From Helochares maculicollis (lineage: Eukaryota; Arthropoda; Insecta; Coleoptera; Hydrophilidae): a DNA stretch of 44,707 nucleotides. The translations under genes and the position numbers were made by a program. The stretch spans positions 1-44,707 of the forward strand of contig JAWQRO010000281.1 in the NCBI GenBank assembly GCA_033557835.1, read 5' to 3'. Below the pieces are notes generated by a model. It had not been told where the DNA came from. It was given only the letters and a program-made list of their open reading frames with translations, and made no database searches. Positions 1 to 11,339 of the stretch are shown in pieces; position 1 is the stretch's first letter; every line of letters begins with the position of its first letter.

Positions 1-980
1 TATATACATTCCTAGACACACTATTAATATATGAAGACAATAATAAAATTACAACAAACTGGTACCAAACACCAACACACTGGACATTTCGACTCAAATC
101 ACCCAATTTCACAAAAAATGAACGTCCTAACAAACATAATCTCAAAATCCTTAAAGATAGCAGACAAAAAATTCAAAGAAGAAAATTTGAACAAAATCGA
201 AAAAGCCTTTTCAGAAAATAACTACTCATATAAATTAATAAAAGATACAGTCGCGTATATAACAAAAAATAACAACGATACCACAGAAGAAAAACCAAAA
301 AAACTTAGGAATCCAAAATATGTTGCAATTCTCTTTATTAATCCAGGATCATACACAAAAGAAACTAGAAAAATTCAGCATAATACCTGCCTTCAGCACA
401 ACAACAAAAAACCCATCTGTATTAACTAACACAAAAAAACAAAATCAACAAGAAGGATATTAACAACATAGTCTACAAAATTAATTGCAAGGAATGCAAT
501 AAAAACTATATTGGAACTACAACCCAACCACTCAAAAATACAATAAACCAACATAAATCAGACACAAATATCAAACCAAACAGCACAGCTTTAGCAAAAC
601 ACGCCAATGAAAAAACACATTCGTTCGACTACGAAAACACAAAAATTCTAGAAATTGAAAACGACAAAAGGAAACGTTTTCTATTGGAAATGCTACACAT
701 AAAAACAGAAGAAAATGCCTGCAACAGCAAGAAAGACATTGTCGACCTACCCCCCGAATACGAAGCCATACTTACTACGAAAAAAACACAGAAGGCACTA
801 AAGTAACCAAAACAACTAATTGGTTACCAATAAATATAATGTTTTTTTGCAAACAATTAACATAAATTAAATAAAAGTGTCACTTTTGACGATGCGTTTT
901 GTTAAAATGAAGCGAAACTGTGAAGATTAACAACTAAATTAACATCTAGAACTACTAAATAGCGTTTAAATCATAAAATT
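1..980 (+). mobile_element. Penelope-like element, 3' part, plus copy (truncated by the window edge)
   Basis: This is the downstream part of a Penelope-like retroelement. Positions 31-429 read as the end of the reverse transcriptase and linker, including the family-typical SNHPISQK stretch. In another frame, about 453-806 reads as a GIY-YIG endonuclease with YKINC, a CxxC-like pair (CKEC) and YIG, ending at TAA 804-806. The two parts are now separated by a stop at 427-429 and a frame change, so this copy is dead. The arginine usually found in the RxxxH-type segment after YIG appears to be threonine (NTINQH). The tail to about 980 matches, in reverse complement, the tail of the second copy. 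The 5' end lies outside the window. The family call rests on recognised motifs, not on a search. Confidence 0.8.
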
Positions 981-1082
981 AACATCAATCAAATAAAATA
1001 CGCTATAAAAATACAATAATTATATATATAATATAACCCTTTTTTATTATTTACAGGGTCTTTTATAGTTTTTGTATTGGTA

Positions 1083-2870
1083 TGATTAAAGCGCTATTTA
1101 GTGGCTTGAAATTATATTGTTTGTAAATAATTTTATTTATTTGTATCCAATTAGTTGCATTGCTTCATGTTTCGGGATATATCGGCAATATAATTTTTAA
1201 TATTGCAAGCATTATTTTCTGTTCTTATGTAGACAATTTCCAGTAGAAGACGGTTCATTGTTCTGTTTTCGGTTTTCCGAGTTTTCATATTTTCATAGTC
1301 AAACAAGTGCATTTGTTCGTTTGTGGGTGTTATTAGTGCTCTTTTGTTCGATTCCATATTCGTATTCGATTTATGTACATTCAGACTAGTTATTAAACGT
1401 CCATTGTAATTTTTATTGCATTGCTTGTAATTTATTTTGTAGAATACATTGTTTATATTTTCACTGTGATCAAAATATAAGGTGAAATTGTCATTTAAAA
1501 CTCCCGAGGATTAGAAAGTCAGGTACATTTTTTCCCATGTTGCTAGGACTGTCTATAATATTTGCCAAGCGTCTGTTTGTCAAAAGCTTTAATTATCGCC
1601 GAGTTACACGTGTTTTTGTAAACAACCAAAAGTGAATTTTTCGATATTTACAAAAAGTGATTTTGCTGAGCAAAGAACTTGCATCAAATTTTGTTTGCGC
1701 TCTGGCGTCCATCAACGTCTACCGACGAGTGCTACGTCCAAAAAATCAAAAATTTGATGCTTGAAAATCGTTGATTGGCAATTAGAGACCTCGCGCTCAT
1801 AGTGTTGGAATATCATATGGCTCAGCCCAAACCGTCTCGATTGGGGTCTAATACACCATCATACTGCATTGGCTCTTCGCGACTTTTTGGCCAAAAAACG
1901 ACTCATATCGTAGCGCAAGTACTGTATTCACCTGATTTGGTTCCATGCGATTTCTGGCTGTTCAGCATACTCAAAAGGCCAATGCGGGGACTGAGGAGAT
2001 AAAAACCGAATTAAAGAAGGTCTTGAATGCTATACCGGAAAAAGGCTATTCCGACTGTTTCGAGGACTGGAAAAAGCGTTGGCAAAAGTGTGGTTTGTTG
2101 GGCGGGGATTACTTTGAAGAGGATGAAATTGATTTGGAAGAATAAATAATGAATTTATAAACAAATTCACCTTACTTTTTGATCACAGTAGTAGAAGCAT
2201 TTTCGTTGTTATGCTAAATGCTGGAATTATATTGAATTTGGCGAATTTCATTTTGTGGATGTATGATCCTGGACTACAATAATAAAGGGAATTGGTAAAT
2301 ATTTTGACTTTCAGTTTTTAGTTTTTTCGTGTGGGATTTTATTGTTTTCTATTATATAAGAGATTGTATTTTTTTAATTAATTTATATGGTTAATTGTTT
2401 TCCAAAAAGACTTTCGATTTTTTTCATATTTTCTGTCTCGAATTTAATGTCTGATAGTTTGTTTAATTTTGTGATTATCTTTGTGAGGATATGTTTCTTT
2501 GGTGACATTTAGTGGTATGAGTTGAAATTTATAAATGTCCAACTATGTGCTTGTTTTTGGTATCAGTTTGTTGTAATTTGATTATTGTCTTTATATTATT
2601 AATAATAGGTCTAGGTATAAAACTTTTTGGTTGGTCTACTTTAATCGTGAAAGATATTTTAGGGTGAAAGTTATTAAATGTGTTTAATAGTTCTTCGGAT
2701 TTAGTAGGATAATATGTGAGTGTGCCATATCCGAAATACAAACATCCAAAGGTTTCCTCGTTGTATTCGTTTTCAAATATGAAATATGTATGTGTTTAAA
2801 CATAAACATAGTTTTTTTGTCTTTTTGTAAACTCTTTTGTTTAGGCCTTTAAGGTTTTTCAGTTGCAGTT
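1083..2870 (-). mobile_element. Penelope-like element, second copy, inverted and interrupted
   Basis: This is a second remnant of the same Penelope-like family, on the opposite strand and tail to tail with the first. Reading minus from high to low coordinates, 2741-2529 gives an RT C-terminal stretch (EELLNTFNNFHPKI, then a KTIIKLQQTDTK segment matching the plus copy). About 2330-2190 gives the linker, and 1463-1151 gives the GIY-YIG domain (YKINCKQCNKNY, then FDYEN and a Leu-Glu-rich end). The mariner at 1464-2188 splits the endonuclease region. Many stops and frame changes are present. The left boundary near 1083 is where the tail stops matching the plus copy. The right boundary near 2870 is approximate. 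Confidence 0.72.
1464..2188 (+). mobile_element. Mariner-family DNA transposon, internally deleted
   Basis: The terminal inverted repeats are visible. The left end begins CTGTGATCAAAATATAAGG at 1464, and the right end at about 2165-2188 is its imperfect reverse complement, followed by TA. The left flank is CA, probably a mutated TA target duplication. Positions 1775-2145 encode C-terminal transposase pieces in two frames: a YSPDL-PCDFWLF block, whose final D is the third catalytic residue of the DD34D triad, and a later FEDWKKRW block ending in a GDYFE segment. The first two catalytic aspartates are not found. The element is about 725 bp, against about 1.3 kb for intact mariners, so it is non-autonomous and dead. 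It lies inside the inverted Penelope copy and is therefore younger than it. Confidence 0.85.
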
Positions 2871-2910
2871 CCAATATTATATTATACTATCACCTAGTTT
2901 GATCATAGTT

Positions 2911-4940
2911 GTTTTATAGTGAAAAGTATATCATAAAAGCTTATTTGACACTACAGAGAGTAAAAGGAGTTCAAATTATCAGTCTGCCAATCTTTTATTG
3001 ATAGAGAAGTTGGTCGATAAAAATGGACAAAACCCTTCAAACATAATATGATTACACTTTCTTATATAAAATTGCACCAAAGATCACATTCCATAGTTCA
3101 TAAAGTGTGCTTATTTCCTTAAATAAAACATCATTTTAATTGGGCAAATAAATTGACTATTTTTATTGCTAAATCCACAGTTCTCATTGAATTATATTTT
3201 CCAATATCAAACGTTGATTCAAATCCATTTAAATATAAATGCACAAATGCTATCCCTAATGTTTATGTTTCTGAAGTTTTCCCTGCGAAAGCTGATTTAT
3301 CGTTGCGAACAAAAGGTATTATTGTAAAATGCACACTACGTTACCTATATGTAGGTAGAGGTTTAGCAGCAACAATCGTTTATACCACGTACTAGGTAAA
3401 TAGTGACATTAACAATGGATATGTTCCTTGTTTTTTCTAAATGCTTACTGTTGATCTAATTATATTATTATTTAATTTTTAACTCTTTTCGTAAATAAAA
3501 CTCGATAAGGTTACAAATGTTTTAAAATTTAAATAAGGTATTATTATAAATCGATGACTGAACAAAGAAATTCGCATTACAAGTCCCCAAGGCTGCCACG
3601 TCGAATGCGTCATGTGTATGACTGTATTAAATACTTTGGGACTCTGACAGAAATACTGATCATCCGCTAGCACTTTCATACTCCACAACGCTTCTGTGTC
3701 ATAACATAAAGTACATAGCTACAAAGTGAAAGGAATATACGCACTTGTTAAGTGTTTCTAAAGAGATTTAAACATGAGGTGCTCCAGTAGACTTTTGTTA
3801 CAATCATTTTCCGCTTCCTTTTATCTATAACGTGGTATCTTTATAGCTTTTCTTAATACCATTGATAATATAAATGCATCATGTAAATCTGATATAATAT
3901 TTTATTTGTTAGTTTATTAAATTATTTTATATTTACTTTTTTATGCTTCTTCGTATCTATGTGCAAAATATACCATAAGGATGCGTGTAATTCCACTGTT
4001 TATATAAACACGGCATTACTAACTTCGGAAACCCAAAATGCAATATTTAGTCAAAATCGTGGTCAAGTTTCTTATCTAACTTTAAATATATAGCGTAAAG
4101 GCACTACATCATAAGATCCGTGCAGAAAGTATAAATCAAGCTGAATTACATTTTCAGGTTTTATAAAATCATTTTAGCTAGTTTACTTCTCAATGCTTCT
4201 TCACTCTACAAGAAGTGAACCATTGAAGTGACCAAATCATGCGTAAACAATACTTATTTAATTCCTACTTTCCCCCTATATTTTGAAATTCGGAGAAATT
4301 ACAATACAGCCACAAGTTGACCTGCATCCGTTTAGACACAGCTATAAAATGTCAAGACTGGAAAAACCTTTAATTCCACATAAGTAAATTGGCCGCTTAA
4401 GGGTAACGGCTAATAAATTCCTGAATAAATTGTTGCCTGATGGTCTAGGAAAGATGATATTAGATATCAATATTGAAATTCAAGAAAATTACTATAGTTA
4501 AGTAAGAAATGTAAGTCGTTAACCAAAATGAATACCTCAGTTTGATAAATTTTCGACAACACTTTTGTTTAGCTGATTCACTCAAAACAATACCTTTTCA
4601 AACGGAAATGGCCTAAGCGGAACATCTACCTGCATAGTAGTTCCAAGGTTCAAGAGGAATCTGAAGAAATGAGTTAAGGTTTCAATTGTTCTTGGGTTTA
4701 TGGTCCTTTAAAGTATACGTGAATACTAACGTATTTTTTGATTCTTGGAATTTTCTAAATTTACAAAAGTTTAAATTAATGTTCAGAGGACTTGACTCCG
4801 GGTGCATCTCTATGACTGCTTAATCCTAGACTTAGATTTTCTTTTTAAAATTATTTAACATATTTTAACATTATGAAATCAATACTATACAATTTGAAGT
4901 TCGTAAGAATACAGCAATCGAGGTTAGAGAATCATTTTAT
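2911..4940. other. AT-rich stretch without a supported gene
   Basis: Only short open frames without recognisable motifs or codon bias are present. A sequence at about 2888-2909 resembles a lone mariner terminal repeat in right-end orientation, but no partner was found. I see no RNA gene. Confidence 0.5.
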
Positions 4941-4944
4941 CAAA

Positions 4945-5450
4945 ATATGCTCGTAAAGTCCCACTTTCGATGTTTATTTTGCACTTTGCAGCTTAGTTAC
5001 TATGATGCTTTCAACATTTAAAAATAGTATATCCTGTACTCTGATCGAGTTGCACTTACTAATTTGTAATTATTCTTGAGAGATTATACAGCGGTTTTTA
5101 AAAACTTGTGGATTATCTATTTCATTAAATATCATTACCCACTAACCTCGATATTTTAACGACTAGTTTACCTTAGCAACATTTTCAACTTTTTAGGTTA
5201 TTAAGGGGATTTGCAGGTCTTTAAAGTAGATACGGATCTACAAATTTGCTAAAATAGTCGTACGTTAAATTTAATCACGACAGCTCAGTCGGAGCGCTAT
5301 CATGTTTACATACAAGCATAGATGATATGCTAAAAATAGTCAAACTGAATTCAAGAAGCGTCAAAACGTGACAGCCATTTCTTTACCATATTTGGTGTAG
5401 CACACGATTATATAAAAATGGGTGTGAAATTTATGTGTTAGATAGCTTTT
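4945..5450 (+). repeat. Dispersed repeat family, copy i
   Basis: This copy shares ordered blocks with 15590-16190. The blocks are GTAAAGTCCCACTT, then a TCCTGT-CTC-GATC block, then GATACGG followed by a segment resembling TACGGTTTTGCGATAATA, then an ATGC-AAAAATAGTC block. Similarity is moderate, with many substitutions and gaps, so this is an old interspersed repeat. No coding capacity is conserved between copies and no terminal repeats could be defined. Confidence 0.6.
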
Positions 5451-7140
5451 GTTAATTTAGCCCTTTGTAACGAACGAAACTTTAGAGACTGTTAGTTAAA
5501 ACTACTGAATAAAAAGCTGACATATAGTGTAATATTTACTCGAATTTTTACCACTACAATTTTCCAGTTCAAAATGTTATGATATAAAGTTATATAAATA
5601 ATCAACGCTAGATAATTTTAATTGACAGCAACAACCCATTCATTCAGTGAACCATTCTGTCGACTAAGAAACATTATTAGCCGGGTTTATACCTATATTT
5701 TGCTCGCGAGCTTCATGAAAGAGCGTGTGTATAACGGCAGGAAAAGAGAATACTACACTTGTCATTGAGTAAGAGAAGTTAGCAATCCATTCCCTTAAGT
5801 ATTCCAGGTACGCCCTGCCTTAATCAAGAAGATTAAGAGGGACAGTTTTCGGTTTGAAAACCATTTTATAGTTGTTCTTAAGTATTTTGCACGAAATCGG
5901 AAGCTACTCAAAACATATTTGCCCGGAAAGTAAAATTGAGACGAAACCTTATTAGAAACTGTACGAACATAAAGTGCGTTTCCATGAGAACTTTTCGCTC
6001 CTATAAAATTGTTTTTGCTTCCAAAACAAATCGATTTGTTTGTGGAAAAAACCACGTGTGGAATTAGTTTGGATATTACTACATCGACGTCGAGGTGTAC
6101 TTTCCTCTAAATATTATATTAAAATATGGAAGAAAGTCGATATTATAAAGTATTCTGTCCTACTTTACCGTTTTAATGCAAAATCAGATGTTATTCAACT
6201 TTTTCAACGTTGCTTTCTGCATTAGTATACATGCGAAATGATCTTATTTCTTGGCGGATTTTTGTTTAAAACAGTTTTAACAAATGTTGTATGCCAAGGT
6301 AGCTCAAGATTGTTCTTGCCTTTAAATTTTACGAAAAAAACTAGTTAAGGACTGTCTTACTAAAAAAACCAAACAAGTAAATATTTTGAAATTTTATCTC
6401 TCTTAAAAATATGATCGTACGTGATTTAAAATCATTTCATTAATAAATATTTATTGTTTGACGCATTTTGTTGCTGTTGCACAAATAGACGAAAATAAAT
6501 AAACATGATATGTTGTTTTCGGCTGAAAAATTTAGACCTTTTTAATGTCTTTATATGTACTCATGTCTGCAAACATATCTTCTCTTAATTATTTCAGGGG
6601 ATATCTATGTAACCCCCTAATATTCACATAAGAGTACCTGTAGAAATTCAAATTGTTTTCTCTTGATAATTTATTGAGATAAGAAGCTCTAATATTGGAT
6701 AATAATGTGTACAATCTATGAAAATGGAATAGTTTCTAGACTTTATATATTTGTTGAAATGTGAATGGATTATGTCATTTAAATATGTTGCCAAACATGA
6801 ACTAAGACTGTTGAGGAGGTAATCGTGCGGTATCATTAGAGTTGGAAATTTGCAGAATTTACTGGAAATTGTTGAGAAATACGTCGATACCTGTCAATAA
6901 AACGTTTTGTAGTGGACATTTCAATCTTTTTGCAATGCATTGATGCAATGGGCGTGAAAGTGTCCTGCATATTGCATGGAACAAATGATATTGCAAACTA
7001 ATATCTGAAACTTCAAAATTCTATCTTTCATCCCTTCCATGTGTCTGCTTCCACGATACCTTTAACTTTATAATGTAATGGCACACAAATATAGACGCGT
7101 TTGATAATATTCTAGCTGGGGTTTTGCAAGTTTTAAACAA
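5451..7140. other. AT-rich stretch without a supported gene
   Basis: Short frames at 5795-6055 (-) and 6040-6225 (+) show no family motif. I see nothing else that can be supported. Confidence 0.45.
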
Positions 7141-7190
7141 TTTTAATACATCCCTTGCGGGCGTAAAAAAGTGATAAGTATTGTGGGGAA

Positions 7191-7307
7191 AAATCTGCTA
7201 TACAAACTATATGAAAAAACTACAAAATATTGAGCAAATATTGTATTGGCATATATTTGTATACTTATAATATGTTTTTTCATATAGTTTGTAACCATAG
7301 CAGATTT
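7191..7307. repeat. Long inverted repeat (hairpin)
   Basis: The left arm 7191-7220 is the reverse complement of the right arm 7274-7307 over about 30 bases, apart from a three-base insertion in the right arm. The loop is about 53 bases and is itself weakly self-complementary. It could be a small fold-back or MITE remnant, or a transcribed hairpin. No target duplication is obvious. Confidence 0.75.
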
Positions 7308-7389
7308 TATAATACGGTTACGTATTTTAAATTGAGTCGTGCTCTGTCCCTTATTTATAATACCAAGTAAACATTTTTGCATGACGGAT

Positions 7390-9650
7390 TGAGGTATAAT
7401 TTACGATTTACCTGAAAATTTTAAAAAACTTAGTTTTTGTTAATTTATATTACAATCTTTCTTATTTGCACCCGCTGAGCTAAACCAAGTGCTTTATTTC
7501 AAGTGAAAATAAAACCAATTGTTAAGGGACGATAAAGAAAAGTGAGTGTTAAAGTTCAAGTTGCAAAAAAGGACCATTAATGTCGACTATAAAATAATTT
7601 AAGTGCAATCGAACGACCATATCAAAAATTTTGATTGCTTTTAGAGAAAATAATTGTGAAAGTGAATCTTGTATAAAAGTTGATTCTTTGAACAAAACAA
7701 AACTGTTGTACAATAACAATAATAATATATGTTGATGCTTGTATCTACATATCTATAGTCTATAAAGGAAAAGAATATTTTGATTTTATATCTCTATCCA
7801 TGGGAAAATGTACCGAATATTGTAAGAACGCATTTTTTTTAATTTGAATAACAGAGAAAAAACGATGCTTCCTTTGTGTGGCTGGTTTTGATAGTTCCTT
7901 TTTGTTTCTTATGACAATTCTAACAAGAGTTGTTTTTTACCAATGCCATGCCGGTGAAAAAACTGTGTCGTATTATTTCTTCCATATCCTAAATGTGACT
8001 AGACAAGTTCCAGAACAAAGTATTCACTCAGTAGCGCTGTCAATGGTCGTATTCCTCTTTCCTGAAATAAGGACAAGCAATCAAAACATATTTGCTGCCA
8101 TTATGTGATGCAGAATGTGATATGGTGTCTTTTACGCATGTCTTGCATATTTGCTCCTAAATTCTGTTGAAAATAATTACTTGTCTACTGTTATATTTTG
8201 TCCTGCTAGATAACAAGCGTGGCAGTTTTCAAAGAACTTATTTCTGAAACTATAACAAATTTATTTGTTCGTCGGCGCTTAATTTTTTCGGTTCTCTTAT
8301 CAAAGCGAATACCACGTAAAATCAGCTTAAATTTTCTCAGGTCATTGTTGTAATATGATATAATTCGGGTACACAATTTGCTGATCATAAATACGACAAA
8401 GAAGCTCTGGTAATGATGCTAGCTAGTCATCCAATCTTCCAGGAATGCCACGATTTTCAAATTTTAACCAGACAGTAACATGACATAATTAGTATCCTAC
8501 TCCTTTGTTACGCATATTGACGATATTTTCGATTTTATCATCGATGGTCGATTCTTCATCGCCATCATAATTTCAGATGCCTCACATTGAATGCGATCCG
8601 CTTCATTTTCGTAAGTTCAATCGCATCTGATTCCGCGCACTCCCCTTATATTGGTTATATTTTCATAATAAATCATATTTATACGATATTCCTGTCATGA
8701 ATTTAGGATGCAAATATAAAATAAAGAATTGAATTTTGTTAGAGCAAACATTGCTGCATAGAGATAAAAAATAAATATGTTCAGTACAAGGCTGAAATGG
8801 TCATGTGAGTAGTTAACGAGATTCACTTAATTAATTAAAATTTCCCAATTAGTCAACATTACTGCTTTGGGTAAATATCCATATCAGAAGTAAAGAGTAG
8901 AGGAGGGCAAATACAAGTTTGATAAATCCGTTTTTGTCATGTAGTTGAAATCTCAACATTGTAGGCAATATAAGCATAATAAATATAATTTTTAACAAAA
9001 TTAAATACCACTAAAGAGATCTTATTTGAGAAATCTAAGCTTATTAATAAATGCTGTGCTTTAACTTCGTTTCCTTCTATTTGTATGAGACAAATTGTAT
9101 CCGACACTACTATTAATATGGAAGAGGGGAATGTTTGTTTCATTTAAATATTCATCTGTGAGCAAAGTAATAATGTTTTTCTAAATAACGTTACAATTAT
9201 ATCCTGTGCATCATTCAGGTTGTACCGACAAGCCTCATGTACTGACGTTTGCAGTTTGTCAAAGGAAAATATATGTAAGTATTTCATCATCCAAGAGCGA
9301 GGAAAGGATTCTCATTGCAGCGACGTAAAATAATGCTCATGTTAAAGAGTCCAATATAAAAGACGATGTGTTGACAAGTTATTCAGAAGTCGTAGTCATA
9401 ATCTCTGGCGTCAACAATTTGTATTTGATGTGAAAATAAATCTAAAAAAGTTTTTAAAAAAATATATAACGTGAATGTTTCATAAGCCAGCAAAACACTT
9501 AAGCTCAAGTGAAAGCGTACAATATATTACCAAAGCCATACTTATTCGATGTAGACAGATTCTAACAAAATATTAGTTTTGTCGCACAGAAGTGAATTCG
9601 ACTTCCAAGTAGGTACACAAAATCAAAAAAAGTTAAATATTAAATAGGTT
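7390..9650. other. AT-rich stretch without a supported gene
   Basis: No frame shows recognisable protein similarity. Around 8520-8640 the sequence is somewhat richer in CG dinucleotides, with recurring ATCG and GCGATC words, but no named element can be supported. Confidence 0.45.
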
Positions 9651-9709
9651 GTTATTAAACATCTAGGCTTTTATCTACCTATCCCTTCATTAATAATTTA
9701 GTGCTGGTT

Positions 9710-10440
9710 AATATTAGGTGTCCGCATGCTTAGACCGCTACTGTCAACAGCGGGTCAAGTCGAGTTCCGTTAAAAAGCGCCTGTCTCAAGCGATAGTGCG
9801 ACGGTCTTCCCTCGTGGAAATCGGCGCATTACTCAAGCCAGCGTCAAGACGCAACACAACGCATCAAAACAACATTAAGCAATGCATGGTCCACGCATGT
9901 TAAGATAGGTTAGTGCTTTATGAGACCCTCAAAAATGTAGAAAAAGGCTGCTGCATTATACAACCACTTCAGTTTTTAACTGGGGTTTCCGAAATGTAAT
10001 TGCGATTTGTTCAGTTATAAAGAAAATTATGAAAGTGGGGATGCTCAGGAAATCCGAAATTTAAATGTGGGCCGCAACAATGGTTCTATAATATATGGGA
10101 CACTTAACAATATTACTATTTTCCCCTCCCTTCGCTCGTGCAGAATATGGCTGCTATATATTCCGTCTATACGTGAAATCAATGTGTTCAGTTGGTTTCC
10201 ATGGAAACCGCGGTTGCCACGGCAACTTCTTCTTTAGACAGACGCTAGCGACGCTTCTGGCCCACGCCGGCAACTAGATTCTCTTTTAGTTTGTCTTGGG
10301 TTATACCACATGCAGCTATAACCTCCTGTGTAGATTGGGAACCATAAAATCAATCCCAGCGACAAAAATCCACGCCTCGCTGTGGATGGAGGTTTAGTTT
10401 TTCAGTTCATACGGTTGCACAAAGCTATACATATCCTTTG
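9710..10440. other. GC-richer non-repetitive patch
   Basis: This patch is visibly less AT-rich than its surroundings. It carries a short open frame (about 9718-9903) without a recognised motif and the twin X-box at 10195-10226. It may be a promoter, an enhancer or old transposon sequence; no gene start can be assigned. Confidence 0.35.
10195..10226. promoter_or_regulatory. Two adjacent X-box (RFX-type) palindromes
   Basis: GTTTCCATGGAAAC at 10195-10208 and GTTGCCACGGCAAC at 10213-10226 are both perfect 14-bp palindromes of the X-box form. Their centres are 18 bp apart, nearly two helical turns. RFX factors are known to bind imperfect palindromes of the form GTTNCC-AT-GGNAAC, notably at ciliary gene promoters. 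That these sites work here is inference, because no flanking gene is recognised. Confidence 0.55.
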
Positions 10441-10739
10441 TGAAGAGCATTTTGAACATGCATGTGAATTAGTTTATTAGCGGACGTAGTTCTGATTTTC
10501 TATAAGTAACATTTCGAATCTTCGAATTTATGCATCAACATTAACTATAGTATTACTTATAAGCTAATATTGATACCAATTAATAACTCAATGTCTGATT
10601 TTATTGGCGCTCAATAGCGGAGCTTACTATTGCATTGCTAAGTAAGCGCCAGCGGTCATATCATTCCGCTGACTCAGCTAATTCAGTTGATGAGTACCTT
10701 ACGCACGCACTCATTTTATTCCTACTTAGTTTTTTCTAC

Positions 10740-11120
10740 GTTTACTCGATTGAAGCACCTTCAAAGTATGCTTGACGACTTTTCTAACATGTGGCCGAGC
10801 GTTATCATGGTGAAGGATCACTTTGTCATTTTTTGGCATATTGGGGGTTTGAGCTTTAATGTTCGGCGCAGCTGTTGTAAGCAACGTTCCCCAACGATCG
10901 TTTTGCTAGGTTACTTATCATGGATATTCGGGTTTGGCGTTAAATTGATTCATGGCAAGGCTTACCCCACAATTGCATGCCATTTGGATTGTGGATCAAC
11001 TTTTTTTTCTCCCGTCACTTGTTTCTGCACCAAGGGCAATGGTTTGAAATCGTGTCATTGCGAAGGTTTCAGGAGAGTTCCTCTTGAGTTTGCATTAATC
11101 TTAGTCCGCTAACACCTGCA
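10740..11120 (-). mobile_element. Mariner-family transposase remnant, central part
   Basis: On the minus strand this encodes broken mariner transposase pieces in order: an RIVTGEKK-like block (first catalytic region), a PNIHDK block, a GERCLQQLRR block, then HHDNARPHVRKVVK, which contains the second catalytic aspartate. The reading needs several frame changes and contains stops. The SPDLAP C-terminal block is missing, so the element is truncated near 10740. No terminal repeats were found. The long plus-strand frame at 10687-11112 is only the shadow of this remnant. Confidence 0.75.
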
Positions 11121-11339
11121 ACTCAGCGACTCCAAACTTTACTAGCCCCCTTCGCGTATTTGTCACTGGTGTCACAATGCTTCACACAACAATTGGTGTC
11201 CATCAGTTGCAATTAAAACAAAAACGCAGCGCACTCTGGAAATTGTGTTTTGTTGGTATTAAGTTTGACTTCGTTTGAGCACAAAGAAAGTTGCTTACAC
11301 TTCAGCGACATGAGACAAACTGATTTTGAGCTACAAATA

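Noticed and set aside
2888..2909. Possible lone mariner terminal repeat (CTATCACCTAGTTTGATCAT)
   Set aside because: Several mismatches to the terminal repeats at 1464 and 2188 and no partner end; too weak to list as an element.
5282..5300. AGCTCAGTCGG, resembling a tRNA A box
   Set aside because: No B box or cloverleaf follows within tRNA distance. It lies inside the dispersed repeat family, whose other copies do not conserve it.
10687..11112. 141-codon plus-strand open frame
   Set aside because: It is the antisense shadow of a mariner transposase remnant readable on the minus strand (HHDNARPHV).
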